Source: Acanthosepion pharaonis
Taxonomy: Eukaryota; Mollusca; Cephalopoda; Sepiida; Sepiidae
Assembly: GCA_903632075.3 (NCBI GenBank)
Contig: CAHIKZ030005407.1
Location: forward strand, 3,846,001 to 3,910,000
Reading direction: 5' to 3'
DNA length: 64,000 nt
In this document: piece after piece, positions 43,850-53,620 of the stretch
How the letters are laid out: each line of letters starts with the position of its first letter
Position numbering within the stretch: position 1 is the stretch's first letter
The notes under the pieces: model-generated
What the model saw: only the letters and a program-made list of their open reading frames with translations
The model's database searches: none
What the model was told of the DNA's origin: nothing
Position numbers and translations under genes: made by a program

Positions 43850-43992
43850 TAGTGATTTTCCAAGCATAGCTTGTATGTGGCACAAGGCCAAAAGTAAGGG
43901 GTACCCAGTGAGGATTGAACTCACTACTCAGTCGTAATTGTTCTAGCGAGACAAGCTTGCTAGCCATTACACCACCCCGAGGTGCCCATAGA
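43850..43992 (-). mobile_element. tRNA-headed SINE (family B), second of a pair
   Basis: Complete family-B unit on the minus strand: GGGCACCTCGGGGTGGTGTA, ATGGCTAGCAAGCTTGTCTC, GACTGAGTAGTGAGTTCAAT, CCTCACTGGGTACCCCTTAC, GGCCTTGTGCCACATACAAG. With 21727-22008 this is the second head-to-tail pair of the family in the window. Confidence 0.8.
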
Positions 43993-43999
43993 TAATTTT

Positions 44000-44635
44000 A
44001 TAGATAGATAGATAGATGGATAGATAAAGACCAATCAAGTATATCTTAGACAACAAAATAGAGAATGAAAGAAAAGAGGCGAGAAAGACTCTTTCCTTTG
44101 TATCCAGTAAAGCTCATCAGCCCAATTTATCACTTGCAATCACATCAGCCTGCCGAAGTGTTCAGCAATATATTGATTTTTGTTTTCACTTTGCATGATT
44201 CCTCAATGGCTTCCGACTGAACTGGCATCGTCGGACAATCAATTCACTTCATGTAATGTGAACATTCCTGTTGCGTTTCGTCACCGCGCCGAGAGAAAAA
44301 AAATCAAGCCACGTATTTGTTTGAATAGAAGTAAAGGAACTAAAAAAAAAAGGTTTTTTTTTGTCCGGTTTGTACATTATTTGATCTCTGTATTTCACCG
44401 AAGTCTTTGTCACTGTATGACATAAAGAGACAAATCGAACGCAGTTCTCGTTCGTTGTAGTTCAGAATCAAATGAAATCGAGCAGGTCTCTACCAGTCGT
44501 TTTTAATAAATAGGAAAGGAAGATTATTCTAAGGTGCAAAAGTATTAGACAAATTGAATTTTTTTTAAAGAAAGTCAAGACCAGAGTTCATAACACCGCA
44601 TTGCTGGTAATCGTAAACTCCACAATCATTTTAAT
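44000..44635. other. Unassigned sequence
   Basis: Short GATA runs at 44000-44030. The 81-codon frame at 44180-44425 has no recognised motif. Confidence 0.4.
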
Positions 44636-44639
44636 AGCT

Positions 44640-45045
44640 GTCTCCAAACTGGATCCCCAAAAGGTTGACGTTATCTTCCTGCAATAGTCCGAATGAAATG
44701 TGTTACTGGACTGGCTTTAAACTCTGCAACAAATGATTTGTTGCTCCGTGCTTTGCAACTTGTTGGAAATCCTGTTCCATATCCCCCGTCTTTAAGAACA
44801 CTGGTGAAACTTCTGACCCCTGGATTTATCGTCCTATTAGTGTTTAACCTCTTTTTGGTAAGGTACTAGAGGCTCCAATCAACATCTAATTGGTTAAGTA
44901 TCTCCCTTCGCATGGCCTTCTTTCAGACAAATATTCTCTAAGTCAACCGCCGATGTGTGAACGGTTATTACTGAATTTGTTTATCAGGCTTTAGATAAGA
45001 ACGACAACACTCGGACTTTGTAGATACCTTGCCAATTTCTCCTTC
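44640..45045 (+). pseudogene. CR1-like LINE RT domain fragment (fingers)
   Basis: Decodes with frameshifts to SPVFKNTGETSDPWIYRPIS, LFGKVLEAPINI, LVKYLPSHGLLSDKYS and ERLLLNLFIRL. This is the RT N-terminal (NYRPISLLPxFGKVLE, QLVKYLxSHGLLSDKQYGF) region. It is the only copy of this part of the RT in the window and stops short of the catalytic FADD box. Confidence 0.7.
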
Positions 45046-45181
45046 CACTAACAAATACACGCATTAATGACTATTATTGACAGTGAATATACTAAATAAT
45101 TAGCATGCACAATGTTTAAGGAGAAATAATATTTGCCTATGTAAAGTTTAAATATACTATGAAATTTTAGAATGTGTTATA

Positions 45182-46467
45182 TCAGGTCATCCCATAAGTT
45201 CTGTCCGAATTTTGAATAAAGAAAACAAGGGACCAAATGTTACATTTAATTACAGATTCAATCAACAATGTATTTTCCCTGATTATCTATGACTTCCTTC
45301 CATCTATTAACAAGCTTACTAATTCCATTACTGTAAAATTCTTTTGACTTTGATTTGAAGAACTCACAAATGTCAGTTTTAACCTCTTCCTGTGTTACAA
45401 AAGCTGTTTCTTCCAAATGATTCTGTAAGCTACGAAACAAATGGTAGTCTGAAGGAGCAAGATCGGGAGAATAAGGTGGATGAGGAATTTTCTCCCAACC
45501 AAGTTCTTCGATCTTTTGTGACGTGATTCTTGCTGTGTGGGGTCGCGCATTGTCCTGATGAAACATTACCTCTTTTCGATTCACTAGAGCAGGTCTTTTT
45601 TCCTCAAAGCTTGGTTCAAACGCTCTAATTGCTGACAGTATATTTGAGCATTAATTGTTGCATTAGGTGGTAAGAATTCAAAGTGGATTATTCCTTGGCG
45701 AGCCCACCAGATTGAAAGAAGAACCTTTTGCCCATGTTCCCTTCTCGGCTGTGGCTGGGGTCCTTCCTCTTTACCAAGGCACTGTCTACGACGCTTAACA
45801 TTTCGATAAAAGATCCATTTTTCGTCGCCATTCAAAAGTCTATCCAAAAAAGGTGAAACAAGTTGGCGAGAATGGAGAGAAGAGCAGATGTCAACTCGGG
45901 ATTTGAGGTTGTTTTCAGACAATTCATGAGGCATCCATTTTCCAAGTTTAGGAACTTTTCGAAGTTGTTGAAGATGACGATGAACAGTTGTATGGTTTGA
46001 ACTGAGAACCACTGTCAATTCCTCAACTGATAAAGCAGGATTTTCTTCAAGGGCTGTTTCAAGAAGCTTTTCATCAAACTCAACTGGACGTCCGGTTCGA
46101 TCTTCATCTTCAAGAGTGAAATCTCCACCTCTGAATTTTTAAAACCATCTTCTGCTAGTTCTTTCATTCACACATTCCTCTCCATAAACTGAGTGAATGT
46201 TTCTAGCCACTTCAGCTGCTGAGTTTCCTTTCTTGAACTCATAAAGCATTATGTGCCTCAAATGATTCTTCGGTACTTCCATGTTAGCAGTTGTTTTAAT
46301 CAAACACAATTTAATTTTATTGTTCTCTGAAATAAAATTTGATCAGTTTAAATGCATCTAAACATAAAAATAATGTTCACCTCCATTAAACATTATAAGA
46401 TACTCTTTAAATTTCGTTCATTTTAACAAAAAGGTAAAATTCGGACAGAACTTATGGGATGACCTGA
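45182..46467 (-). mobile_element. Mariner element, full length, inactivated
   Basis: Terminal inverted repeats TCAGGTCATCCCATAAGTTC and continuing TGTCCGAATTTT occur at 45182 and, inverted, end at 46467 (about 31 bp, near-perfect). TA dinucleotides at 45180-45181 and 46468-46469 are the expected target duplication. The 1286 bp length is normal for mariner. The element carries one transposase gene on the minus strand (next entry), broken by one stop and one frameshift. The near-identity of the two ends suggests a not very ancient insertion. Confidence 0.93.
45258..46282 (-). pseudogene. Mariner transposase pseudogene (D,D34D)
   Basis: Cut-and-paste transposase. The start ATG is at 46282 (MEVPKNHLRHIMLYEF), giving the N-terminal helix-turn-helix region. 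The first catalytic Asp is in NGDEKWIFY, the second in HQDNARPHTA and the third in SPDLAPSDYHLF. Exactly 34 residues separate the second and third Asp, which defines the mariner D,D34D class. An in-frame TAA at about 46143 replaces a Lys codon in WFKKFRG, and a one-base indel near 45600 shifts the frame before NRKEVMFHQDN. The final protein end is VIDNQGKYIVD. All three Asp are kept, so only these two lesions are obvious, but the gene cannot make an intact protein. Confidence 0.92.
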
Positions 46468-46499
46468 TATATATCTAAAAAACGACAAGGATCCAAAAG

Positions 46500-46620
46500 G
46501 GTTCTTCCCCGATCACTACAATCTTAAATTCTTCAATTCAAGGCTTTATCGTTACATTTCTTACATATTCTCATAATCAGCACTTCTTACGTTCATAAAG
46601 CAGCTCTTCGGCCTTGTACT
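46500..46620 (+). pseudogene. CR1-like LINE C-terminal scrap
   Basis: Decodes to FFPDHYNLKFFNSRLYRYIS, a variant of CFPDNYNLKKFKSRVNRHL. About 120 bp remain beside the mariner. Confidence 0.55.
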
Positions 46621-46959
46621 AGTGGAATAACTCAAAAAATAATTTGGAAAATGCATAAAATGTTGAAACTTAACTTTAGACTCAGAGATATGCAGAAATG
46701 GGATCTGTTAGGGAACTCGATTATATTGATGAACAAGTATCATGTAATTCTTAACATGCGTTGCCTAAATGTATTTCATCATCATCAAAGCTGGTTCAGT
46801 TGAAGCGACATTTAAATCTGTAGTGATTTCTCATCTTCAAACTTGCTGCTCGTTTTCAAGCATGCATATCTAATCTATGTTTTTTCACCACCCAGGGAGA
46901 CAATTTAATTTGGCAATTTCTTTTTCTGGTAACTAACTCCATCGATAAACACATTATTA

Positions 46960-47200
46960 GTCTTTGAAGAAGTTCCTTCTAGCGACAAAACGCGATAAAA
47001 TTTTTATCCCATTTTGCCCAATATTCGTTTGATGTATAGATTTCTATGTCATATCTTCAACATCTTTTTAACGTAGATCAATGTTTCTTAAAATTTTAAG
47101 AAGTTCTTCGTGTCGTACTTTATCAAATGCCTTTGTGTAATCTATGAAACTTAGGTATATATTTTCTGTCATTTTATTCCACATTTCAATCATTATTTTG
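46960..47200 (-). pseudogene. LINE RT fragment (FIDYTKAFDKV)
   Basis: The minus strand reads KMTENIYLSFIDYTKAFDKV, RHEELLKILRNIDLR, then a stop, KDVEDM. The FIDYxKAFDxVxH motif carries an RT catalytic Asp (motif A). Only this box remains. Confidence 0.75.
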
Positions 47201-47202
47201 AA

Positions 47203-47215
47203 AACACACACACAA

Positions 47216-47276
<61 letters not shown>
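47203..47276. repeat. Compound (CA)n(TA)n microsatellite
   Basis: CA units (47203-47240) run into TA units (47241-47276). Confidence 0.95.
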
Positions 47277-47278
<2 letters not shown>

Positions 47279-47279
47279 A

Positions 47280-47437
47280 TGAACGTGGTCATCGAGGTCA
47301 AACCTCAGACAGCGGCAAATGTTTGTTTCGTGTTTAAACCCAATCCTAGGCAGTTAATCTCAACGTTAATCTTTATATGTACCTACGCTCTACCCCTTAT
47401 ATTGAGAACTTTAACCCATAAATGTAGCATACCTTAA
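47280..47437 (-). repeat. Dispersed unit related to 3728-3830
   Basis: Complement from 47437: TTTTAAGGTATGCTACATTT, ATGGGTTAAAGTTCTCAATA, GGGTAGAGCGTAGG. It matches 3737-3800 (CTTAAGGTGTGCTATATTTA, TGGGTTAAAGTGCTCAATAT, GATAGAGCGTG). Both lie beside (TA)n and within 100-150 bp of a fold-back hairpin. Confidence 0.7.

Positions 47438-47440
<3 letters not shown>

Positions 47441-47511
<71 letters not shown>
47441..47511. repeat. (TA)n(GATA)n microsatellite
   Basis: TA units (47441-47471) followed by about 10 GATA units that run into the left arm of the hairpin at 47509. Confidence 0.95.
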
Positions 47512-47513
<2 letters not shown>

Positions 47514-47622
47514 ACCTAGTGAGCCAGACAAACCAACACAGGTTTCACCTAAGCGGCCAGCTTTCCCTGACGATACGCTTAGGTGAAACCTGAGTAGATT
47601 TGTCTGGGTCACTAGGTTTATC
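47509..47622. repeat. Fold-back element: 47 bp arms, 20 bp loop
   Basis: Left arm 47509-47555 and right arm 47576-47622 are reverse complements with 4 mismatches. The loop contains CCCTGACGATA, matching the CCTGACGATT at the loop-arm junction of the hairpin at 3820-3916, although the arms themselves are unrelated in sequence. Confidence 0.9.
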
Positions 47623-47639
47623 TAGGTCTGCTCTACAGT

Positions 47640-47835
47640 TGTATTGAGCTCTTTTGTTAGTTGTTTACTCGTGTCGAAGTTTTTTCTTTGGGCTTTAAAC
47701 CTGTATTTGTGCGATTTTTTGACAGACATTCATGTTTCTAGCTCTTTCTTTTTAAAAAAAAAACTTTTTCTTCAAGATTGATTTGATTATTGACAAATCA
47801 AAAATTCGAAGGTTTTTCGAAACAGAGTATAGTTA
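47640..47835. other. Unassigned T-rich sequence
   Basis: Nothing recognised between the fold-back and the (TA)n block. Confidence 0.4.
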
Positions 47836-47837
<2 letters not shown>

Positions 47838-47918
<81 letters not shown>

Positions 47919-47948
47919 ATTTATCATATATATGTTATCATATATATT

Positions 47949-47990
<42 letters not shown>

Positions 47991-48141
47991 CACATATATA
48001 TATTATATTATTATATTATATATAATATATATATTGCAATATTATTATATAATAATTATAGAAAATTATAATAATATTATATTAAAATATTAAATTATAT
48101 ATAATATATACTAGGTATATATATTATATATATAATTATAT

Positions 48142-48230
<89 letters not shown>

Positions 48231-48693
48231 CATATATATATATATTTATCATATATATGTTAACATATATATATATATTTATTATATATATATATATATG
48301 TATAATATATTATTATATTATATATAATATATATTACAATATTATTATAATATAATAATTATATAATATCATAATAATATATTAAAATATTAAATTATAT
48401 ATAATATATATAAGGATATATATACTATATTATATATATAATTATATGATATATGTACTATATATATTATATTATATGTATTATATATATATTATATATA
48501 TGTATATTTATCGTATATATATGTTAACATATATATATATATTTATTATATATATAATATATATATGTATAATATATTATTATATTATATATAATATATA
48601 TATTACAATATTATTAAGATAATATAATAATTATATAATTATTATAATAATATTATATTATATTATTAAGTTATATATATATATATATATAAG

Positions 48694-48760
<67 letters not shown>
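47838..48760. repeat. Complex (TA)n-rich block
   Basis: About 920 bp almost free of G and C. It begins and ends with pure TA tracts (47838-47906, 48155-48227, 48695-48760). Between them is a higher-order repeat: a segment containing ATTTATCATATATATGTTA, ATTTATTATATATA, ACAATATTATTATAATATAA and AATATTAAATTATATATAAT occurs about three times (around 47920-48140, 48235-48410, 48505-48670). Confidence 0.9.
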
Positions 48761-48761
<1 letters not shown>

Positions 48762-49003
48762 ACGAATGCAACAGTAAAATTCTCCAAATCGTGTTACAGC
48801 ATATTTTTCTAATCCACAAAATGTTTAATATCTAAAAAAAAAAACATTAAACTAATAGAGTTTCTTTTTCCTAGTTTTTCAGATAAGACGTTTAGCCATC
48901 TTGATACCATTTGTCGTAAGAATCACTGAAAAACACTTTGAGTTATTCAGCTAGGAAGAGAAAAGGTTAAAATCACTTTGCGTTAACCCCACTGGCTTTT
49001 CAA

Positions 49004-49380
49004 TTGAGCAATAATGAGGGGAAAAAATCATTCAGTAATGGTACCAACATTCATCCTCTGGCTTCCATTTTCAAAGTCCATTCAAGAACCACCAAGAGGA
49101 CGATGAATAATTTTTTAAAAAATGGAACAGCAGAGAGGAAAACTGGATCAGGAGGTCACAACAAGAAAGCGGAATCATCATTTCAACTTAAAGCTAAATT
49201 AGAAAAGATCCAACTCAATCTATAAGACGTTTGGCACGTGAGAAAGATGTTACAGCTATTACAGTCCCAACAGGAATGAAGGAATGACTTGAAAATGAAA
49301 TAGTATGTGAAACGTGTAAGGCACTTTGTTACTCTAGGACAGAAAGTTAGAAGGTTAAAGAACAAGAAGATGGAAATTGA
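49004..49380 (+). pseudogene. Tc1/mariner-superfamily transposase N-terminal remnant
   Basis: 49004-49225 encodes an open N-terminal stretch: FLKNGTAERKTGSGGHNKKA. In the next frame it continues as SIRRLAREKDVTAITVPTGM and, after a shift, YVKRVRHFVTLGQKVRRLKN. The pattern (RKxGSGG, SIRRLAREKDVSxxTVRRAL) is the paired helix-turn-helix DNA-binding region. The catalytic part is absent. Confidence 0.6.
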
Positions 49381-49464
49381 TGCCGGTCTAATATATATAT
49401 ATATGAATGTACGAGATTCATGGAAGATTGGAGTTTATAAGCAGTAAATTCGACCTTGTCTACC

Positions 49465-49665
49465 GTACGGTTCTTTGTAGCCTAGAGGTAAGGCACGTCA
49501 GCGTATATGACGGTTCCGTATAGGATGCAGGTTCGAATCCTGTCAAAGAACGAATATTTTCTATGAAAATTTCTCGGACATTCAGGCCGGTAAATGTTAT
49601 TTAATACTGTTTATCATAAACAGAGCATTTGCTTAAATACTTGTATCTATAAAATAACAACGTTA
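49465..49665 (+). mobile_element. tRNA-headed SINE (family C), best copy
   Basis: Head 49469-49551 folds as a tRNA-like cloverleaf. GTTCTTTG pairs with CAAAGAAC, a GCC/GGC D-arm lies in GCCTAGAGGTAAGGC, CGTCA/TGACG encloses a 7 nt loop with GTA at the anticodon position, and a T arm is CAGGTTCGAATCCTG. A long variable segment (GTTCCGTATAGGAT) lies between. The body follows: CGAATATTTTCTATG, TCTCGGACATTCAGGCCGGT, AATACTGTTTATCATAAACA, GAGCATTTGCTTAAATACTT. It is not a host tRNA gene, because the body is shared with the other SINE copies. Confidence 0.85.
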
Positions 49666-49838
49666 AACATAGAAATGTCTTTAATAAATACATATATATT
49701 AGTGGTAAATATACACATAAATATGAAAATATATATACGTAGGTACATACATGTATATTTTATGAATAAAAAATTCCAAGAGGATAGAATCCAGGTAGAA
49801 CTCAATGTCCAGGACAGAGTAAGGATATAATAAAAAGG

Positions 49839-49944
49839 CTTAAACACTAATATTCCATGCTCATAATTTATTCCATTGGAATCGTAAAAACGATCCAATT
49901 GGATCGTACTTATAAATTATGACCATGGAATATTAGTGTTTAAG
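49839..49944. repeat. Fold-back element: 33 bp arms with an inner stem
   Basis: Outer arms 49839-49871 and 49912-49944 are reverse complements with one mismatch. An inner stem (TCCATTGGAATCGT against ACGATCCAATTGGA, loop AAAA) almost completes the hairpin. A (TA)n tract (49965-50020) follows within 20 bases. Confidence 0.9.
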
Positions 49945-49963
49945 GTTTTTTATTTTTTTTATA

Positions 49964-49964
<1 letters not shown>

Positions 49965-50020
<56 letters not shown>
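49965..50020. repeat. (TA)n microsatellite
   Basis: Pure TA tract beside the fold-back. Confidence 0.95.
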
Positions 50021-50025
<5 letters not shown>

Positions 50026-50039
50026 AATGGACAAAGTTC

Positions 50040-50125
50040 AGCAATTATTTTAAGACATTTTTATGTTCATACATTCTTTTTTATAGATACAAATATTTAA
50101 GTAAATGCTCTGTTTATTTGAACTT
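50040..50125 (-). mobile_element. tRNA-headed SINE (family C), tail in inverted orientation
   Basis: Complement AAACAGAGCATTTACTTAAA and TATTTGTATCTATAA matches the tail of the copy at 49465-49665. The two tails face each other around the fold-back at 49839-49944. Confidence 0.65.
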
Positions 50126-50240
50126 TATTTCAATCCTTCATGAGCTTCCGTCTCAGCTATGATTAATTAATAATAATATCATTTTCGTTTATGATCGATT
50201 TCATCACGATTCTTCTGTTAAGCTTGGAGAGTAATTATAC

Positions 50241-50245
<5 letters not shown>

Positions 50246-50283
<38 letters not shown>
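50246..50283. repeat. (TA)n microsatellite
   Basis: Pure TA tract. Confidence 0.9.
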
Positions 50284-50289
<6 letters not shown>

Positions 50290-50339
50290 TAACAAAGAAA
50301 TTAGGATACATTTTATAAAATTTTAGCTCTCATCAAGAG

Positions 50340-50560
50340 AATTTCAATATGAGTAGATAGGTTCGCCTATCGTCCAGTTCATATTCTTCCCCTGACTTCT
50401 GTACTGGAGCAGAAGTTTATCCCTTATTTCCTGTTTAGGACTGGATTTCCGGTTTCTCCTAAAGTCTTTTCATTCTCTTTCATTCCCAGTATCTCATTGC
50501 GTCTTAGTGACATTATCGTCGTACTTGGGATGAATTGATTTAAAAAAAAAATAAAAAATA
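50340..50560 (+). pseudogene. CR1-like LINE 3' end
   Basis: Resembles the 3' UTR of the CR1-like family. It ends ATTATCGTCGTACTTGGGAT then GAATTGATTTAAAA, the equivalent of TATTGCCTTGCTTGGGGTGA followed by an A-run. The coding part is not recognisable. Confidence 0.45.
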
Positions 50561-50689
50561 AAACTGAATCAGGAATATGGACAGAGAAATCTATTCTTCT
50601 CGCCGGATATATTCAACCTCCACAGTGAGGTTAACGTAATGTAGTTGCAGACCCTAACACGACTTAGTGGCGGTGGGCGCAATTTTAAC

Positions 50690-51560
50690 AGCGTAAGGTA
50701 CGTAGATGACACTGTGCGGGTGGTAGACACAGATAGAAAACTATAGGACACCTGAGAGGATGAGGTAAGGAAAAGAGAGAAAGGACTAATCATCGATTGC
50801 AAGAAGACAGAATGTATGGTAGTTAACAAGAGAAAAATCCCAAGTTGCAAACTATGAAATGGCGATCTCGAAATCAATGGAAATTTAAATATCTGAGAAA
50901 TATTTTAACTGAGGGAGGAAAATGCGACACCGAAATGCGGACCTGCATTGGAAGAGCGAAAGATGTAGTCTAAAAACTAAGCAATGTATTAAGAAACAGG
51001 AACTTTCTTTATTAGAAACAAAGGAAATAAAGCCGAACTGCTGTGTCATATCAGTCCTCCTTTATGGCCGTGAAAGCGGCACAATTTCCTCAGAGTAAAA
51101 TAAGAAAAGACTTGAGGCAAGACGGGTATGTTTTTACACAAGGATACTGAGAATGCCATGGATGGAGAAAGTAAAAAGTGAAGTTTTAAGGAAAAGGGCA
51201 ACAACCCGGACATATATTGGCTATGTTATGTAGAAAGGAAATTTCAAAGTTCACTTTTTTTTCGACGGTGTTACCAAAAAGAACTGAGAATTTTATGGAC
51301 TGAACATGTGAGTAACGCGGAGATTTTAAGGAAAATAAAAACAAAAACGACACTTATACTTAGAATCAGAAAGAGACAAATGAAATTTTTAGGACGCATG
51401 AGAAAAGAGGGTTGGAGAATTTGACACTCACAAGATATATTGGAGACAAGACAGAGAGGGGGGAAGCTAATAAACTACCCAATGAGTTTATGTTAATGCA
51501 TGACAAGGCAGAGATTGGAAGGGATAGTGTAAAGACAAATGCAGGGAATTTCACAATTAC
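50690..51560 (+). pseudogene. RTE-like LINE RT fragment
   Basis: Decodes with interruptions to YVDDTVRVVDTDRKL (the RT YADD box, A to V), KGLIIDCKKTECMVVNKRKI, CDTEMRTCIGRAKD, ETKEIKPNCCVISVLLYGRE, ARRVCFYTRILRMPWMEKVK, then LRILWTEHVSNAEILRKIKT and LRIRKRQMKFLGRMRKEG. It is the longest copy of this family in the window and the only one that keeps the YxDD catalytic box. A partial duplication of the WMEK/WTEHV region suggests two joined fragments. It is non-functional. Confidence 0.75.
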
Positions 51561-51599
51561 ATAACACTAACCCTGCAGCGGCCTCTCAGATGGAGACAG

Positions 51600-52110
51600 C
51601 TCAAGGAGCGTGAAGACCTTAATGAGGGGAGGAACAGTGGTGCTTGCAGAATGATGCTCATCCTTACACTGCTAATATTACCATTTCATGGTTCCGTGAA
51701 ATGTTTAGGAGGAGTCTCATCAGCCGCAAAACGGAAGTGGAATGGGCACCTCAATCACCTAAAATTTCTTCCTCTGGGGGTTCCTCAAAAACAACATCTA
51801 CCAGGCAACCTTCGTATCATTGTTACATTGAAGGCAGCCATCACTGAGAAGATTCAAGCAATCACCCAGGAGGAATGTGCACGCGACTCTGCATTTAACA
51901 ATGTCTTCAACTGAACAGCGGATATCTGGAGTATGGAATTTAGTGTTCCTCTTGACATTTTCCGTTCATGTTTGGGACTAAATGGTTGCAGATACTAAAA
52001 TGTTATCATTTTACCTTTCATTATTTTCCGTTCATGTTTGAGACTAAATGGTTGCAGATACTAAAACGTTATCATTTTACCTTTCATTAAATGTAATTTC
52101 GATTACTCTA
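51600..52110 (+). pseudogene. Mariner-superfamily transposase C-terminal remnant
   Basis: Two overlapping frames (51644-51847 and 51651-51914) together give QNDAHPYTANITISWFREMF, RRSLISRKTEVEWAPQSPKI and LRIIVTLKAAITEKIQAITQ. The intact family pattern is a QQDGARPHTA box (here QNDAHPYTA, with the catalytic Asp kept) and WAPHSPDLNPLDFFLWG (here decayed by a frameshift). C-terminal half only. A 66 bp tandem duplication (51957-52022, 52023-52088) lies in its 3' region. Confidence 0.6.
51957..52088. repeat. Tandem duplication, 66 bp unit x2
   Basis: Unit starts ATTTTCCGTTCATGTTTG and ends TTTTACCTTTCATT. The two copies differ by about two bases (GGGAC/GAGAC, AATGTT/AACGTT). Confidence 0.95.
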
Positions 52111-52499
52111 AAATTTGTGATCCTTGATTTGTGTCTGATCATTTTCTTTCAAAAATTATAAAACGCTATGCATACTAAGAGTTACAAAGGATAAGAAATT
52201 GTGGAAAGTCATGGTTTCTCATGTCTTCAAGGGAAACAACACATAAAAAAGAAGACCAGTTCATTCGTAAACTTATTTTAAATGCTTTATCTAGGATAGA
52301 CAGTAGCTGGGGGCATGAGTAATGTCAATAATTTCGATTATCATCGGAATCGTTTTAAAAGGAAAACATTTTCTTTAAGTATGGACTTTTTGCCATTCTT
52401 CTCATTGTTGTTGATTTGATCGCAATCTTCAGAGAATTTTATGTTCTTTGACATTGTTCATCAACTTGCCTAAAGTTGCCAAGTCGATTGCAATCTGCT

Positions 52500-52578
52500 T
52501 TTCTCCGTTTCTCTTACTTTCGATGCGCCATGTGAGTGTTAAATTCTCCAAGCCTTTTTTAATCATTATGCGTCCCGC
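52500..52578 (-). pseudogene. RTE-like LINE scrap, left of the SINE
   Basis: Complement contains GGCTTGGAGAATTTAACACT, the KxLENLTLT equivalent. It continues beyond the SINE at about 53012, where the complement gives GGAAGAGAG. Confidence 0.6.
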
Positions 52579-52589
52579 AACTTCAGCTC

Positions 52590-53000
52590 AGGAGGCAAGG
52601 TGGAGTAATGGATAGCGGCTTGGATTGAGGAATCGGAGAGCCGAGTTCGAATTCCAGTCGAATCCATTCACTTACGTGCTAATACCCTTGGTAAAGGTGT
52701 GAATCCTCTTCTTCTCCCTCCAGCTATGGGTAAATAGCAGGACAGACTGGGTTCTATAGCCTTGGATGGCAACTGGAAATGAAGGAAAACTCTGAATTCA
52801 AAACCTGCGGAGGGTCGTTTGGGGACCTTGTGGCCCTTCAAAAAGTGTGGATGGTCCTGCATGAAACCTTCACCACTATAATCAAATCTCATGTGCTATA
52901 CATGCGGGTTGGGGACCGCTTGTGAATTCCAAATTCCCATGAAACTCCAATATTGGAGCCGGCTAAACCCACCTCGGGTGAATGCCGTTACAAGAACAAG
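52590..53000 (+). mobile_element. tRNA-headed SINE (family A), full length with TSD
   Basis: Flanked by an 11 bp target-site duplication AACTTCAGCTC (52579-52589 and 53001-53011). Head: AGGCAAGGTGGAGTAATGGA, TAGCGGCTTGGATTGAGGAA, TCGGAGAGCCGAGTTCGAAT, TCCAGTCGAATCC. Body: GCTAATACCCTTGGTAAAGG, CTCCAGCTATGGGTAAATAG, GGGTTCTATAGCCTTGGATG, and a long GC-richer 3' part ending GAATGCCGTTACAAG with an AACAAG tail. It sits inside an RTE-like LINE fragment, and the duplication proves retroposition. It has the same head and body as the tRNA part of the 5S-tRNA chimera. Confidence 0.93.
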
Positions 53001-53029
53001 AACTTCAGCTCTCTCTTCCTGATTTTGTG

Positions 53030-53620
53030 TACCGTTTCCCAACATGGCATAGGCGATCATGACTCTCCACAATGTCTTCTCCTTTGTAGCTCTTAGCAAA
53101 ATTTCCTGTCCTTGTAGCTCTTAGTAAAATATATCTCTCCTTAACCGTACTTCGCCGTCCATTTCCTCAAGCTCGCTAGGTAGGTTATGCGTTGTTTTCC
53201 TCTGTCTCTCTTGACTTCAATCAGTCCTGTGAGCATAAAGTTTGCCAAGCCCTCTTTCCTCATTAAGCGCCCTAGAAAATTCAATTGTCCTTTTCTAACT
53301 ATACATGTCATTTTGTTTCCATTTTCTCTAAAACATCGCCCTCGCTCACATGTTCGGTTCATGGTATTTTCAATAGCCATCTATAGAATCATATTTCTGT
53401 TGCTTCAAGTTTATTCTTCTTCTGTGAGGAGATTGTCCAGCATTCATTGCCATGCAATAGTACTGATATTGCATAACAGTTCAGTACTCTTTATCTCTAA
53501 CTATATTGTCTATTTCTTAATACATTGCATAGCTTTTGGAAGGTATCTTTTACTATCCCAATGCGCCTTCGGATTTCTTTCCGACCTCTGTTAAAACACT
53601 TCCCAGGTATTACCAATTTG
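53030..53620 (-). pseudogene. RTE-like LINE C-terminal fragment
   Basis: Minus-strand decoding: AFQKLCNVLRN-like segment near 53530, then LNCYAISVLLHGNECWTIS (about 53470-53420), IENTMNRTCERGRCFRENGN, KMTCIVRKGQLNFLGRLMRK, EGLANFMLTGLIEVKRDRGK, QRITYLASLRKWTAKYG. A short internal duplication of ctttgtagctcttag (53079, 53115) lies in the 3' part. 5'-truncated. Confidence 0.78.

Noticed and set aside
49469..49551. Host tRNA gene
   Set aside because: The cloverleaf is good, but the downstream body is shared with other SINE copies, the variable arm and anticodon loop do not fit one isotype, and no terminator follows directly.
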